Source: Dactylellina haptotyla
Taxonomy: Eukaryota; Ascomycota; Orbiliomycetes; Orbiliales; Orbiliaceae
Assembly: GCA_031310005.1 (NCBI GenBank)
Contig: CM062386.1
Coordinates: 2,728,001-2,792,000, forward strand
Reading direction: 5' to 3'
DNA length: 64,000 bases
In this document: positions 24,281-37,405 of the stretch, in pieces
Position numbering within the stretch: the stretch's first letter is position 1
How the letters are laid out: every line of letters begins with the position of its first letter
Position numbers and translations under genes: made by a program
The notes under the pieces: model-generated
What the model saw: only the letters and a program-made list of their open reading frames with translations
Database searches by the model: none
Told to the model about the DNA's origin: nothing

Positions 24281-25729
24281 TTAGTCGCATTGTTCATTGG
24301 CATTGGCGTTTGGTTTATATATCTTGTTCTATTTTATTCTCATACATTTACTCCAGCAGAGCGGTATCGCTGATGCGATGGAGCTCTGCGCTGTACATTT
24401 GTCTCTTGTTATTATTATATATAAGTATATATATATATATACATCTGGCGCTGTCTTGGATAGTTGGGTGAGGGCAGGAATGTGTTGAGTGACGTTCGAT
24501 CGCTGAGACGATGTTTCTGCTGGGCGGGTTTGGCGTGTTTTCTTTTTCCGTCAAGGCAGACTTTCGAGTTTGTGTGGCCCGACACAGCAGGAGCACGCTT
24601 CCTATTGGGAGGCCCTTGCTTGCCTCTTCTTATATCGTGTCGGTCGCTCCTTCGTCCTACGCGCATGTACACCGTGCACACTCTCTTTCACAAACACTAT
24701 TCTATTCTATTCAGCAAGTCGGTTGCAGGTTGTTGGGAGGTGCGTTTACATTATTACCATCGAGGGCACTGTTTTGGCGGTTTCTTTTTTTGGAGTCTTC
24801 ATGCGGTGAGCATATACACACACATACACACACACGGACACACATACATACATACATACATACATACGTATTATCTCGAGTGATACGGAGGGACGGCCAT
24901 ATCAAATGCAAGGAGCACCCACCGAAGCACCCGTCCTTCCAATCTTCGAATCCTCTCTCTTCCTCTCTTCTTCCATTTTCTATCACTCGTAGACTTGTTG
25001 TATACACACTGCAGATTGGTGTAAATTGGACTCGCCCAGACCCATCCCAGCCGGATCACACCCCCCGGTCCGTTTGGCTGGCTTGTTAGCGCACAAGGCA
25101 CAGGATCTCAAACGCCCTGCACAATCCTCTGACACGGCTCCGAAACCCACACCCTCTTTCCACCACCGTTCTTCCTCTTCTTCTCTTCTGTTCTCGTTCG
25201 CACACACGGGCGTGTGTGTTTGTCTCTGTGTGTTTGCATTTATAATTATATATCACATATACCCGTTTTCCATATCATATCCTACTTCGTCGTCGTCTCT
25301 GTGTTTTCTCGTTTTCTGCATTCGAGTCCCGTCACTCATCCGTGTTATTTACCTACTAGCTAGCCGGAGCGTCCCCCCCAAAGCGTATCCCGTCGGACAC
25401 ATTTTCACATTTTAAAATTTGAACAAGAAGAAGGCTTCCCGTTCACACGTGTATATCTCTGGCCGAGCAGTCATTTACTCGCTCTCCATCTGCTAAAAGC
25501 GCACTCGAATCCTGTCTGCGGCAGCCTTCCCTCCTTCCTCTGGATCCTCTCCTTCCTCCACACGTCCGCACACACACCTACTCACTCGAACGAATACCGT
25601 CCGATTCCAGTTACACACACGTAACTCTGTCATTTTCGTTTCATGCCATTCCGACATCCCTCTGGAACCGAATCCGCATTCTGAACAACAACCACGCACG
25701 AAAGGACCGCTTTCGGTCTCAAAACGACG
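24281..25729. other. 1.45-kb region upstream of MED15
   Basis: Between the flavocytochrome stop and the MED15 start. It contains short TA, CA and CATA tracts and, from about 25,100 on, a C/T-rich stretch consistent with a MED15 promoter and leader. The open frames are short and low-complexity. No RNA gene was recognised. Confidence 0.5.
24843..24867. repeat. (CATA)n microsatellite
   Basis: About six uninterrupted CATA units, preceded by an interrupted CA-rich tract (24814-24842). Lies about 0.9 kb upstream of MED15. Confidence 0.9.
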
Positions 25730-28700
25730 ATGAACCCAGCCGGCCAGATGCCTCCGGGCATGATGGCAGGAATGGGCATGGCCGGAGGGCCCGCCGCGCA
25801 GGGAGGAGGCCAGGCCGCCATGGCCGCCGTCATGGCAAAACTCAAGTCGCAGCCGCCGCCGACTGTGGGCTGGCAGGCCGAGATCCCCACCGCGGACCGC
25901 TGGAAGATCATAAACCAGATGTACGTTCTCATATGCTCGCTACACGAAACTCTTTTTTTTTTTTGGTGGTTGTTACTAACGGGAGTTAAAATTAGAGCGA
26001 GCTCGTTACGGCTCGTGCAGAGCGAACTCGACGGCCCCCGCGCCGTCAAGATGGCCGAGGCCTTTGAAGAACACACCTTCCGCACCGCATCCTCGAAAGT
26101 ATGTCTCCACCAACCACGAAATCCTGGACACCCGTGCTGACAAAAGTAGGACGAATACATTGGCGCTTGCCGCGGCAAGATGCAGCAGATCCAAGAAACC
26201 CGCATGCGCAAGCAGGCCGACACCGACCAGCTCATGCGCGACCAACAGTTCCTCAACCGAAACCCCCAGCTCGCCCAGCAGCAGCAGCAGCAGCTCCTCC
26301 TCGCCCGCATGCAGGCCGGACAGATGGGCGGCCCGCAGAACCCCCAGCAACCGGGCATGGGACCCGGTATGATGCCTCCCAACATCAACATCGCCGCCGC
26401 CATGGCGAATAATCCCGCCCTGCAGGCTCAGATGGCAATGGCCGCCCAGGCCCAGCCGGGGCTTCTCCAGCAGCAGCAGCAACAGCAACAGCAGCAGCAA
26501 CAGCAGCAGCAACAGCAGCAGCAGCAGCAGGCGGCAGCGGCAGCAGCCCAGCAACAGGCCCAGCAGAACCAGTTGAACCAGCTCCCACCCAACCACCCTC
26601 TGAATCAGTACCGCAACATGCCCAAGGAACAGGCAATCGAGCATCTCGCGAAGACCATGATGCAACAGGCCCAGCCCCAGCACATCCAGCACATCATGAG
26701 CCAGCTCGGCGTGCTCAGCGAGGAGCAAAAAGCCCAGTGCGAACGCCTGAAAATCACACCCGTCGAGATGTTCTTCCGGAATGCTGCCGCTAAGAAACTC
26801 CTGCAAAGTCACGTCATCACCGCCGGTGGGATGCAGGGTATGTCTGGTGCTGGAGGGGTGCCTGGTGGCATGCCCACCGGACCGGGCGGCACCCCGCAGC
26901 TCAACGCCCAGCAGATAGCCAACCAGCAGATCCACAGTCGCCAGGCTCAGCTGGCTGCCGCGCAGGCGCAGCAGGCGCGTATCCTCCAGGCCCAAGCCGG
27001 CCTCGGGAGGGGACAGAATATCGGCCAGCCGCCACCCTTTGACAACAACCTCTTTATGAACGATATTCAGTCGTACCTGAAACAGCAGCAGCAGCAACAG
27101 CAGCAGCAATCAGGCAATGCCCAAGTCGACGCGATGGCCGCAGCTAAGAAGGCGGCCGCGGCCGTTGCAGCCCAGCAGGGCCGTGGGATGCCCAACGCTG
27201 CTGGCATGCCGACATCGATGGCGCCCCAGGGAACCCCGCAGTTATCTGCGGCGGCCGCCCAGCAGCAGCAGCAACAGCAGCAACAGCATCAGCAGCTCCT
27301 CCTGCTACGTCAGCAAGCTGCGGCCGCCCAGCAAGCCGCAGCCGCCCAGCAGCGTCTGAACCAGCAGCAGTCCCCACAGCAGCCTCCGAACCAGCCAAGT
27401 CTCGTCGGCCAGCACCCATCACCGACCATGAACCTGCTCAACCAATCCCACCGGCCCGCGTCCGCTACCGGCTCGCAAGCAGCTCAGGCCGCACAGGCGC
27501 AACAGCAGCTCCAGCAGGCCAGACTTGCAGAGCTACAGGCCAGAAACCAACTCCAGCAGCAGCAGGCGCAGCAACAGCAACACCAGCAACAGCAAGCCGG
27601 AATGGCCCAGAGGCCGCCAGGCAACTTCACAATACCACCGGGATTCCCTATTCACAAATTCCAAAACATGCCTCCGGAGCAGCTACAGCAGGCGATCCAC
27701 AACTTCAACAAGAATGCTCAGGTACAACAGGCCCTGGCCCAACAGCAGCAACAGCAGCAGCAGGGACAGAATCCTGCGGTTCTCCTCCAACAGCAGCAAG
27801 CGGCCTTGAACGCCCAGAACGCGATGAGAAACGGGATGGCGGGCAACCAGGCGTCGCAGATCCAAGCCGCCCAGAACGCTCTCCTGCAACAGCAGCTCAG
27901 CAATCCGGGTATGACCGCGGAACTGGCGCAGAAGATCCAGCAGCAGAAGATGATGAACTTGCATATGCAGCAGGGCGCCCTGGCGCAAAAGCTGGCTGCT
28001 CAATCTGTCAAACCGCAGCAGCCCGGCCAACAGGCGCAGAATGCCGCTCAACAGCCCCAGCAGCAACAGCAGCAAGCACCGACGGTTCAACCACCTCAGC
28101 CGGGCAGGCCGCAGCTCCCGTTCATTCCCGACATACCGTTCCCGCCGGCCTTTGATGGGATGAAGTATCCGCCAAACGCCGTGGCTTTCCTCAAGAAGCA
28201 CTTCCCGCAGTTGGAAATTCCCGTGAACAACCTGCCGAACTGGGGCACCTTTAAGGACTGGGCCAAGCAAGTGTCCGTGGATGTAGCGATGAGGGTGGGT
28301 TCTCAAAATTATCTGTCCGTAAAGTAGATGCGCTCGTGGCTAATATTATCTTTCAGGTCCGACAATTGCATTTCCTGCACATACAGGAAATGGCGAAGAA
28401 GAACGCGTTCTTGGGGCCGATGCAGATTCAGTACCAGGAGTTCGTCACCAGATTGGGCAACTCGAGGTCGGCGCACTTACAACAGGCTCAGATGCAGGCC
28501 GCTCACGCCCAGGCGCAAGCTCGGGAGGCCCAGCAGGCCGCAGCACCGCACATGTCGCCTCCGAAGCCGGCTGTGAAGCAGCCGACTCCGAGCCAGACGC
28601 AGGCCCCGACACCAAAGATGGCCCAGCAGTCGGTGACTCCTAACCAGCAGCAACAGCAACAACAGCAGCAGCAACAACAGCAGAGGAGTTTGAAGAGGCC

Positions 28701-30978
28701 GGCGGAGGAGTCAGCGAATTCTCAGGCGACGCAGTCTCAAGCTCAAGCCCAAGCCCAAGCCCAGCAGCAAGCCCAGCAGCAAGCCCAACAACAAGCCCAG
28801 CAACAAGCCCAGCAACAGCAGCAACAGCAACAACAAGGGCAGAAAGCGGGCGATTGGCAGAGTTTCCTGCAAAAGTTGCTGGTTATGCCACCGGAGATGC
28901 AACAGCAGTTGTTGAACCAGCCCAGGATGGCGCAGTTGCCGCCGGAGAGGAAGGCGGAGATCACAAAGGTTATACAGTTGAGCAGGACTAAGTTGCAGAA
29001 TGCGCAGAACCAGCAGAGGTCGGCAGCGATGCAGGCCCAGTTGGCGGCCCAGAACCAGGCCCAGAACCAGAACCAAACCCAGGTGAAGCAGGAGTCCCAG
29101 CAGCCGGCTAGGCCACCGACGGCGCAGGGAGCGCAACAACCTCCGCAACAGAAACCCCAGGCAGCTGCACCCGCAGCTCCGGGACCACAGGCGGCAGCTC
29201 CTACTGCTCCCATCGACCCCGCCAAGCATTTATTGAAGAATAAAGAGCAGGTGCAGCTGATCCGACAAGAGGAGACCCAACGAGCACTGGCGAGACCGAT
29301 CATTCCGATGAGCAACGAGGTCAAGGCGGTGATGAAGCAGGCGCTGAAGGAGTCGTCGCAGGCGCTCCTGCGGATGGAGCAATGGATGCCAATGTTCTTG
29401 ATGCTGCTACCCGCGGAACGGATCGTGCGCGAGCTGTTCCAGACACGGGCGACGGTCGCGACCCAGTACGAGGACCCGCAGTTCCAGAACACGAAGGATA
29501 ATTTCACGATCACGCCGGAGGACCTGGAGGCGGCCAAGTCGCAGATCAACCGGTACTTCAACTACGTTAAAGCGCAGGTGCCCAAGTTGAACGAGCAGCG
29601 GATCAAACAGGGCCAGCCGCCGATTCCCATGTCCGCCGCCATGCCGAGCAACCTCCAGCAGCAGCAGCAGCTCCTCCAACAGCGGCAGGCTCTCCAGCAA
29701 CAGCAGGCACAGCAGCACCAGCAGAACCTCAACCAGCAGGCCGCAGCCAAGGCACCCGTTCCCAATCTCGGCCAGGCTGACTTCCAGAAGCAGCAACAGC
29801 AGCAGCAACAGCAAGACCTCAAGCACGCCGCTGCCCTCCAGCAGCCTACCCAGCAGGTCGCCATCCCCGGCAAGTCCGGTGCCCCTGCGGCACCCACCCC
29901 TCCAATCCCTACCGCTGCTTCCTTCCCCCTGCACATCCCACCCCGCAAGAAGCCCAAGTCCGGGCCTGAGTCGCCAAACATCTCCAAGGCCCCCAAACCG
30001 GACCTCAAGCTCACGCCCACCCAGCTTCAAGCCCAGGCTGCTGCCGCCGCCGCCGCTCAAGCTCCAGCCATGCCTGCCCCACCAGTCGCCAACCAGGCCC
30101 CACCCAAGGGCAACCTCCCGCTGGAGTACACCCATCTCTGCATCGTCAAGACCTGCGAGTACAACACCCGCGGATTTGCCAACCAGGCCGAACTCCTCCG
30201 CCATCTCAAAGAGGACCACAAGGATGACATCAACCGCGGATCGAAACAACCCCCACCGGACCCTCGTGCCCAGCGCGAGAAGGAGGCCCGTATGATCGAG
30301 GAGCGCAACAAGATGATCACCAACCCGCTCGAATACACGCTCGGCTCCGTTGCCGAGGCGCTCAACCTCAACAGGGACGGCACCAGGAAAATCAAAGAGG
30401 AGAAGCCGGACGACAAGGAAGCCTCGGTCAAAGCGCCCACGCCCAAGACGACAGGGTCCACTCCGCTCGCAAAGACGCCATCCAAGGCCGCCCCTCCGAC
30501 GCCCAAACTCGACACCAAGGAAGCCGCAGAGAAGAGCGCAGCAGGCCTTCCCACCCCGCCATCCCTCGGCTGGGATGATACTATGATCAGCCCCACCGTC
30601 ATCCACCAAGCCTTCGAAGGCCTTGAGGAAATCACCGACCTGGTCATCGATAGCATCGACATCAGCATGATCCTGACCCCCGATGACTCGGACGACCTTT
30701 TCTCCGACGCCGACCTCAAAATCCCTGGTATTTCTCCGCCGCTCCCATCGAATGCCCTCCCTGAAGCGCGTAACGGCGGCGATGCGATGGACATGAACGA
30801 GGACGAGATGAAGGACTTTGAAGGCTGGAATCCATTTGGAATCAGGAACTGCGGACCCATCGGGCTCGTTGAGGATATCGATTGGGAGTTGGTTGATTTG
30901 CCCGGGACCGGTCCGAACAGCGGGCATAGCAGTACATTGAGCGGATGGGATAACAGTTTTTTCGAATTGAGGGCGTAA
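25730..30978 (+). CDS. MED15: Mediator tail subunit MED15 (Gal11-type)
   Basis: Nuclear coactivator; the N-terminal KIX-like domain is the docking site for transcriptional activators on the Mediator tail. Four exons (25730-25920, 25996-26098, 26150-28294, 28357-30978) give 1686 aa. The KIX-like segment spans about residues 40-120 (VGWQAEIPTADRWKIINQ, then KMAEAFEEHTFRTASSKDEY). The rest is mostly Gln-rich, with a 21-Gln run encoded at 26468-26530 and many QQAQ units. Islands of ordinary sequence include PNWGTFKDWAKQVSVDVAMR followed by QLHFLHIQEMAKKN across the last junction, MPPEMQQQLLNQPRMAQLPP, and FTITPEDLEAAKSQINRYF. Near the C-terminus is a finger-like C1408-x4-C1413-x15-H1429-x4-H1434. 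The acidic tail ends DIDWELVDLPG. Long antisense frames here are Gln-codon artefacts. Confidence 0.88.
26468..26530 (+). repeat. CAG/CAA tract coding 21 Gln
   Basis: 63 bases of mixed CAG and CAA codons in MED15. The CAA interruptions would limit strand slippage compared with a pure CAG tract. Followed directly by an Ala run. Confidence 0.9.
28741..28836 (+). repeat. QQAQ-coding minisatellite in MED15
   Basis: Tandem 6- and 12-bp units (CAAGCC, then CAGCAAGCCCAG-like) encode alternating AQ and QQAQ, ending in a plain Gln run. In frame, in exon 4. Confidence 0.85.
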
Positions 30979-31600
30979 ACCCTTTTTTCTTTTTTTTACA
31001 TTTACGAAAGTTTCTTTATCTTCTTCTTTCCTCAACATTACCTATCTCGTGCAGATAGGGTGGAGGATTGCATTACGACCTATGCGAATTCTTTTATTTT
31101 AATCCTTTAACTCTTTTTTATTTGCTTAACCAAGGCGTTGGAATCATATCAAAAATGGGAGGGAAGGTCGGACTTTGCATCTTTTATTCATCGTTCTGCT
31201 TTATATATCTTTTCTTTGCTCTTTATTCACTATAAGTCATCTGATTCGGTGATTTGATTGATTGTACGACGAGTTTGATGAAGTTGCACTCCTGGTTTTG
31301 TGTTTGCAACGGGATTAATGTAGGATACCTACCTTGCGTGTATTCTTTATATAGTATATACCCTTTCTCCATCCGCGAGGAGTGGGAGGGAGGGGGGTTA
31401 TTATAATTAAAATTATATTCAATATTCAAGATTATGAAATATATGTTTCGTGGTATGCTAGTATATATCTAGCTATCTATCTATGGAGTTCTGTGGTAGA
31501 GATATCAAAACTAGTCAACTTTGAGAGAGAGAGTTTTGTGGAAGCTTCTATAGATGTCCTCTGAGATTGAGGGGAGTCAATTTACGACGACGCTCGGCGC
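30979..31600. other. MED15 3' flank
   Basis: T-rich sequence after the MED15 stop with several poly-T runs and A/T stretches, consistent with a 3' UTR and polyadenylation zone. No gene seen. Confidence 0.5.
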
Positions 31601-33280
31601 TTCAGTGTATATAGAGTTTCTATGAGAACGCCGTGGAATCTTCCAGATCACCAGCTCCACCTATAAGTAGCTGCTGAACTGGACGGCTGGGTGAAATAAA
31701 ACTTGGACTTCTTCACTTCACTCCCTCCTCATCAGACCACGCAAATTTGTAACGGTTGCAACACAGTATAGTAACTATATACATTATATAATGTCCCTAC
31801 TACTATATACTATTCCTATGAAGGGGTTGGTCTCGTCTTATGGAACGGAAAAGCCTATTTGCAACAGTCTTCATGTTGATGGTTGCGTGGTTGGAACACT
31901 AATCCTAGATATCTGTGTACTGGGAAAACAACATCGTATCCGATCACATATACCGATTCAAAGAACAACACCTCCTGGCTTGTCTACGGTAGACCATACC
32001 AATCCTGCATATGACTACGAGCGGAAAACCAATAAGAGCTCATGTAGTATCACTATATTTACAGCGCTAGCAACGGTTGCTATTCCAGTGCTTAATAATG
32101 AACAAACCAGACCGATGAGGATGTCAATAAGACATGAGTAAAGATAGAAACATGATCTTGATTTTATACGAATCCTATGAGCTCACCTATCACGTATCCT
32201 CGCACCTGCGGGTTTAAAATCATCTGTTCATAGCTCTAACGGCGGGCCACAAAGGTGAGGATTTATGCTCATTCAAACTGATGAAAGCGAAATTTACAAG
32301 ACACTATCGCCAAGTCTGATGATTTGGAGCGCGGAAGCCAATAATCTAATGTTTTAATTGCTATGATTACAAAGCTATCACCTAGTAGGGATTTTTGGTT
32401 GCTATCTGATGTAAGATTCTCAATATACCGGAAAAAAGACGGCACAGGATATAAATGAATCAAATGCTGGTATTTTAGTTATCACCAGCACGCATCCAGA
32501 TACGGATAACGCAGAAATTTACAAATGTTTCTATGGGGAGATAAATCTACTCAGGCCGGAGGAAACATCGACTGCACCTGTTCTCGAAGTTCATGCTATT
32601 GATAATCGATATTGTTATGATGACCAAATGAGCTGGCATCGTATCTACCAACCGGTCTTTTATCAATACCCTCTCAATACTAAACCTCCGCTGAATGCAG
32701 CTACTCCTACAGAGCACCGCGAACTGCGAATCAACTTCGCCTTCGCAACCAATAAAATGAGCGGTAGCTATTCGGCTGATCGAGATATAGCCATCTGCAA
32801 CGGATAGTCTAATTAGACCTAATCTGGTTTGCTAAGATAGGAGAATCTGATGCGAAGAGTACGCTCGCCTTCATGTCGGTGCAATATCAAGGCTCACAGC
32901 TGTAGCCGATCAGGCGATAACAAGCTTCTGAATTTCTTAAGGTTGTTTACTCAGAGAACTTAGAACTTTGCGGTTTAATTTCCGCCAAATAGCAAAGCCA
33001 CATTATTAGACATATGCAGTCCTTGACAGCTGGACCGCTCTAAAACCTTATTCTGCCCATCTAATATTATTAACCTAGAAACGTAATGCTACTCAAATAT
33101 CGGTAGAAGATCATTTTGTTTGACATCAAGTCACTACCCAACAATTGGCCACCGGGCAACTTGGAAAGTAGTCTTGGACACCAACGTTCTGGGTTATCTA
33201 TTGGAGCCAAAGGTTATAAGTCCATGGCATTGGGAGCTGGAAAACTTTATGGAACTACCTGAAGATCCTAAAAGTCACCA

Positions 33281-33940
33281 ATGAGCTACGACTTCCTAAG
33301 CCTGGCAGCCAAGTGCGCCAAAGGAGTAGCCTTCAACAAGAATCGTGAAAGTATCACCGACGAAATTCCAAGGCAATTGAAGCTTTTGGGTGGGCTGATG
33401 CCTTATGGCATATTTTTCTTAACTATAGAAAATAAAAATCCAACCAAGGGACACAAACTTCTTAATCTTAGGATAGCAACAAAGAAACCTACGAGTGAAA
33501 GGAACAAGCACGAGCTGCTGGGGTCTGAGTTCCATTCCACCTACTTCGTCGCTCAACTCTGTGATGTATTCTTACAAGACGGCCCTGCAGGGCCAGCAGC
33601 AAAACTGCCCATTCTGACTTCGAGACTATCATCGATATATGTTTTTGGGCAAAATCAAAGCACGTCTCTTCCTCGGCATATCATATTCACCATGCTACCA
33701 AAGAGGAAAGCATCTATTACTACGAAATTGGATTCATTCGCCGACCATTTATTCGACCGATCGAATATACGCCCCTCGAAGTACCAAATCATGATAGCTT
33801 TATCGCCGTATTCATCCACGTTAGCGATGGGATTCGGAATGGTTAATAACCTTCGCATGTTGCAGAAAACCGGTTTCTTCGTGATGGCTTTCGACAATAA
33901 TAATACGGGGCCGTGCACTGCGGTTTTTCAACGAATCTGA
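33281..33940 (+). CDS. hypothetical ORF in the desert
   Basis: The longest open frame in the A/T-rich block: 219 codons from an ATG. The product has no signal peptide, no clear transmembrane span and no motif I recognise. Another frame of the same stretch is also largely open and reads as plausibly protein-like, so the frame of any ancestral gene is uncertain. No splice-compatible neighbouring exon was found. Most likely a chance frame or a piece of decayed sequence; reported only because it is the best candidate in the block. Confidence 0.15.
   Translation: MSYDFLSLAAKCAKGVAFNKNRESITDEIPRQLKLLGGLMPYGIFFLTIENKNPTKGHKLLNLRIATKKPTSERNKHELLGSEFHSTYFVAQLCDVFLQDGPAGPAAKLPILTSRLSSIYVFGQNQSTSLPRHIIFTMLPKRKASITTKLDSFADHLFDRSNIRPSKYQIMIALSPYSSTLAMGFGMVNNLRMLQKTGFFVMAFDNNNTGPCTAVFQRI
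33581..33594. repeat. 14-bp perfect GC palindrome
   Basis: GGCCCTGCAGGGCC is self-complementary over all 14 bases and stands out in the A/T-rich surroundings. It contains a CTGCAG core. Confidence 0.9.
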
Positions 33941-34456
33941 CGATATTTCATGTCATCGAATGGTATTCAAATCTAATTAATGCTTACCATGAACAACCCA
34001 TTCAATAAATATAAACCGAGGATCTATTTTCTCTGTTTCAGTTCATCCAAACACCAAGCATAACAAACGAAAATCAAACCATGGGATTATGCTTTTCTTG
34101 CTGCTGAATTATCGCAGCCTGATTTCAAACGACGCATGTTCAAGACGGTGAGATTTAAATGATATACGGCGACTTTCCGATGGTATTAACTATTCTACAT
34201 TCGGTCTATCGAGGCAGTTGAATATTCTCCAGCGCATTGTGAACCAACAACCAGTTTCAGGTTATGATCTGATTAAAGATATATTTGAATGAATATGGTG
34301 TAGCAAGATCTTGATATAAAATCTCAGTTCCAGAATCCAACAGTTACAATACCAAATTCGGACAGGCCGTATTCCTCGCACTCAATAGCCTAAGACCCCG
34401 GAGCAATCAATTTATCTCATAGCCTTCTAGCGGACGGACGCGAGCGTTCCTCCGAA

Positions 34457-34481
34457 CCCTCGTAAGAATTGCTTGCGAGGG
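34457..34481. repeat. GC-rich hairpin
   Basis: A 10-base arm (34457-34466) pairs with 34472-34481, with one G-T wobble and a 5-base loop, inside a GC-rich island (about 34430-34500) surrounded by A/T-rich DNA. It is not part of any recognised RNA gene. Confidence 0.75.
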
Positions 34482-37385
34482 GCGTTTTCCGCGCAGGACA
34501 GCACATGATTGTTGATGAAATGTCACTCAATGAGATCATTCAGCGATACGCGAAATCCAATGGATGAAGACATCTTATCGGGTGCAGGCATTGTATTCAC
34601 TACGTGTATGGGATCAGGTTCATATTGATCCCAAACTTCTTTAAACTCGAGGTTGCAATTATCGATGAAGCCGGACAATGCTCGGAAGTGGAGACGTACA
34701 TTGATATCTGATAGAATGTATCTACTTTTCGAGGTGGTAAATACTTTAATGAGACGTAAAGTTATCGGAGATCTGATTACGAAAATTAACAAGAAAGGTC
34801 GCCAAAATATAAATTCCAGTGCGAGAAGAATACCTCAACACAATGAAGAGGACCTGAAAATCAAGACATGTCTAATTTAATGATAGTTGGAACTCTCCAA
34901 GCATGCACAGTATAAATCAAGAATTCTTATGACCTACATAACCAACTCGGGCAATATCATCAATAAAAACCTTCAATTTACATACTCGAATCCCGCAAAG
35001 TGGTTACCAAGTCCGTCCCGAGGAATTACCCCCAAAATGGTGGATAAAAGACGGGAAAAGTACCGAATTGATAGTTATGGTACTGAGTAGTAAAGACAAT
35101 CCTCAGCAGAGGATATGACCAGTCGATCGTCTACATGATCATCTTGATAACCTTAGAGTAACAATCGACCACGTCACCGCGCTCTCAGATGGCTGTGATT
35201 GATACGAAGCACCTCTGAGAAATGCGGTTGAAATATGAATTCACGATGATGTTGCCGAACCCCTCGTTGCAATTCGGAACGCGCGAGAGGAACGAATCCC
35301 CGCTTATTCAGCGCCAGCACCTGTTCGTTTGAACTAATTCTATGGGCAGTCTCTTCTAAATTCATGGTGGAAGGAAACGGCCTTACCTGCAAGGTCTGCT
35401 ACTGCCCGCTGCATTATTGCGGGTATTTATATCTCATCGCGTTAAGAAGAACTACACACTCTGTTCTGATATCTTGCTAAGACAAGAAAACAAAATCATC
35501 AATTGCGAGTTGGGAAAATCTAGTATTCCTGGATGGAGGCTTGATTCGTCTTAATGGAAGACGAATAATACTATGATGAAAGGTAAACTTGAATACGCGA
35601 CCTAAGGGCCAATATCTTATGGCGTAAGCTCGCAGGGCCTATGGACGCCATTAAACACATAAGTTGATATATGAAGGCAAACTAAACCAACTCGCGAGTG
35701 CTCGTTTCGTCTCAACTATGGTACCACCGCGACTACCACTACTAAACTAATATGAGTCGGAGTCCAAATCCGAGTCCAAGTTCAGCTATCATTACTCCAA
35801 ATGTAACTAGCCTATTATGGAACTAAATCCGACTAAGGCAGCCAACTCTAGCGCATCGTTTCTTCCTGGGATCCACAACTCGTTGAAACATCACCAGATA
35901 TGATCCTTTAGTTGCCTTGATTCTAAAGAGAAATGGAATGCTTCCTTACAGCAAAGAGCCCATGATGATGATGGTCACGGCAAATAAATCGATACTCCTA
36001 AGAACGAATGCCACAGTAAAAAGTCTCAATATACTGGCGAAATACGAAAAGCCTTGCCAACAGATGCATAAAACTTTTCTGTATGGTGAAACGTCAAGGA
36101 GAATCAGATTAACGCCCTAAGTAGCGCAAGAAGAAAAGAAAGCCTCATCACATATTTTGATTCCTTATATTACCTTTTGGAAACAATTTGTACTCTCATT
36201 CTTCAACCCAAAGCGAATGACCCCTGCTGGTTAGTCTGAATGATGGATAATATCTACATGCTGGACTGTTTGATCAGCAGGTGTTTGCTAGCAACACTGC
36301 ACATTATAAAAAGCGGTGGACAGAGGTATAACCACAAAGATCCACGGGCTACCGATAGGTATGATGTCATGAGAAGAATAAAATTACTGGAGGAAAGCCA
36401 GTACCCAATCCCAAAGGGAATGGGTGTTATTGAGTCCAATATCAAAGATTCTGCCTACGAGACCGTGGGCCGTGGACAAATATGAACTGAGAAATGTCCT
36501 ACTCGGACGTTCATGATCAATAACTGTTTATCCCACAATGGTACCACATTTAAAAATAGCCGGTTAACGATGAGATCTCAGAAAAAGGCAGTACGGGTTG
36601 GGGATACAATGCAATTGCAACCATTTTCTCATTCCAATAGCCCTATCACAAAATGCAGTTTACTTGCTCATATCCAACGTTTCGGATGGGAGGTTCCCAG
36701 ACTGGTGGACAACTATCGTATGGGGAAGAATGGGTCGAAATTGAATATGGACATCATGTCATGAAGGAACAGAAGTCGAAAATGGAGACCAGGAACTACC
36801 TTGTATCCATATATCCTTATCTCTTCTTTACCGTTGAGTCAAACAATCCGTCTGACGTCGCTATTCAAACTAGAGAGCTGAATTCAAGATAAAACCACCC
36901 TTATCCATCATTCAATCCCATCGATCATCTATTGGTTCAAACAACGAATAGTCTACAGCATCATATCGTCCAAAACCATATCACAACCCTTTAACGTTAT
37001 AACAGCAATCTCAATGCTATTAATATTCATATTGCTAGCAGAAACTCAAGACAGCGAAACGATAGGGTAAAGATCGATGATAGATTCATAATGCCGGTTA
37101 AAAGATGGTGTAAACAAGGCATTTTTGGGGGACTTAATAGATTCCATCAATTTCCCCAGGTCTCACAGATACAGAGGGAAATTTTCGACATCAAATATGT
37201 CTATCACAAGAATACGAGAAGAAGAAGACATAAACCACACGGACTAATGAAAGTAATTTTGGCCCCAATTTAACCTGTACTAGTGATCACAATGGCAACT
37301 CCTTCGAACGCTCAATCGACGCGAAGGTCAATTCAAATCTATGATTGATCTGTGGTAAATTACCGGCTAGACTTTCAATCGTGAC

Positions 37386-37405
37386 GAAAGAAAGAAAGAA
37401 AGAAA
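37386..37405. repeat. (GAAA)5 microsatellite
   Basis: Five tandem GAAA units in the A/T-rich desert. Confidence 0.85.

Noticed and set aside
26006-27109. 367-codon minus-strand frame opposite MED15
   Set aside because: The same Gln-repeat antisense artefact, with poly-Leu composition.
29407-31038. 543-codon minus-strand frame opposite MED15
   Set aside because: Leu-rich string produced by reading CAG/CAA codons in reverse; the sense strand is clearly coding and spliced.
33281-33940. Treating the 219-codon frame as a firm gene
   Set aside because: No family resemblance, competing open frames on the same stretch and no flanking exon; listed only at low confidence.
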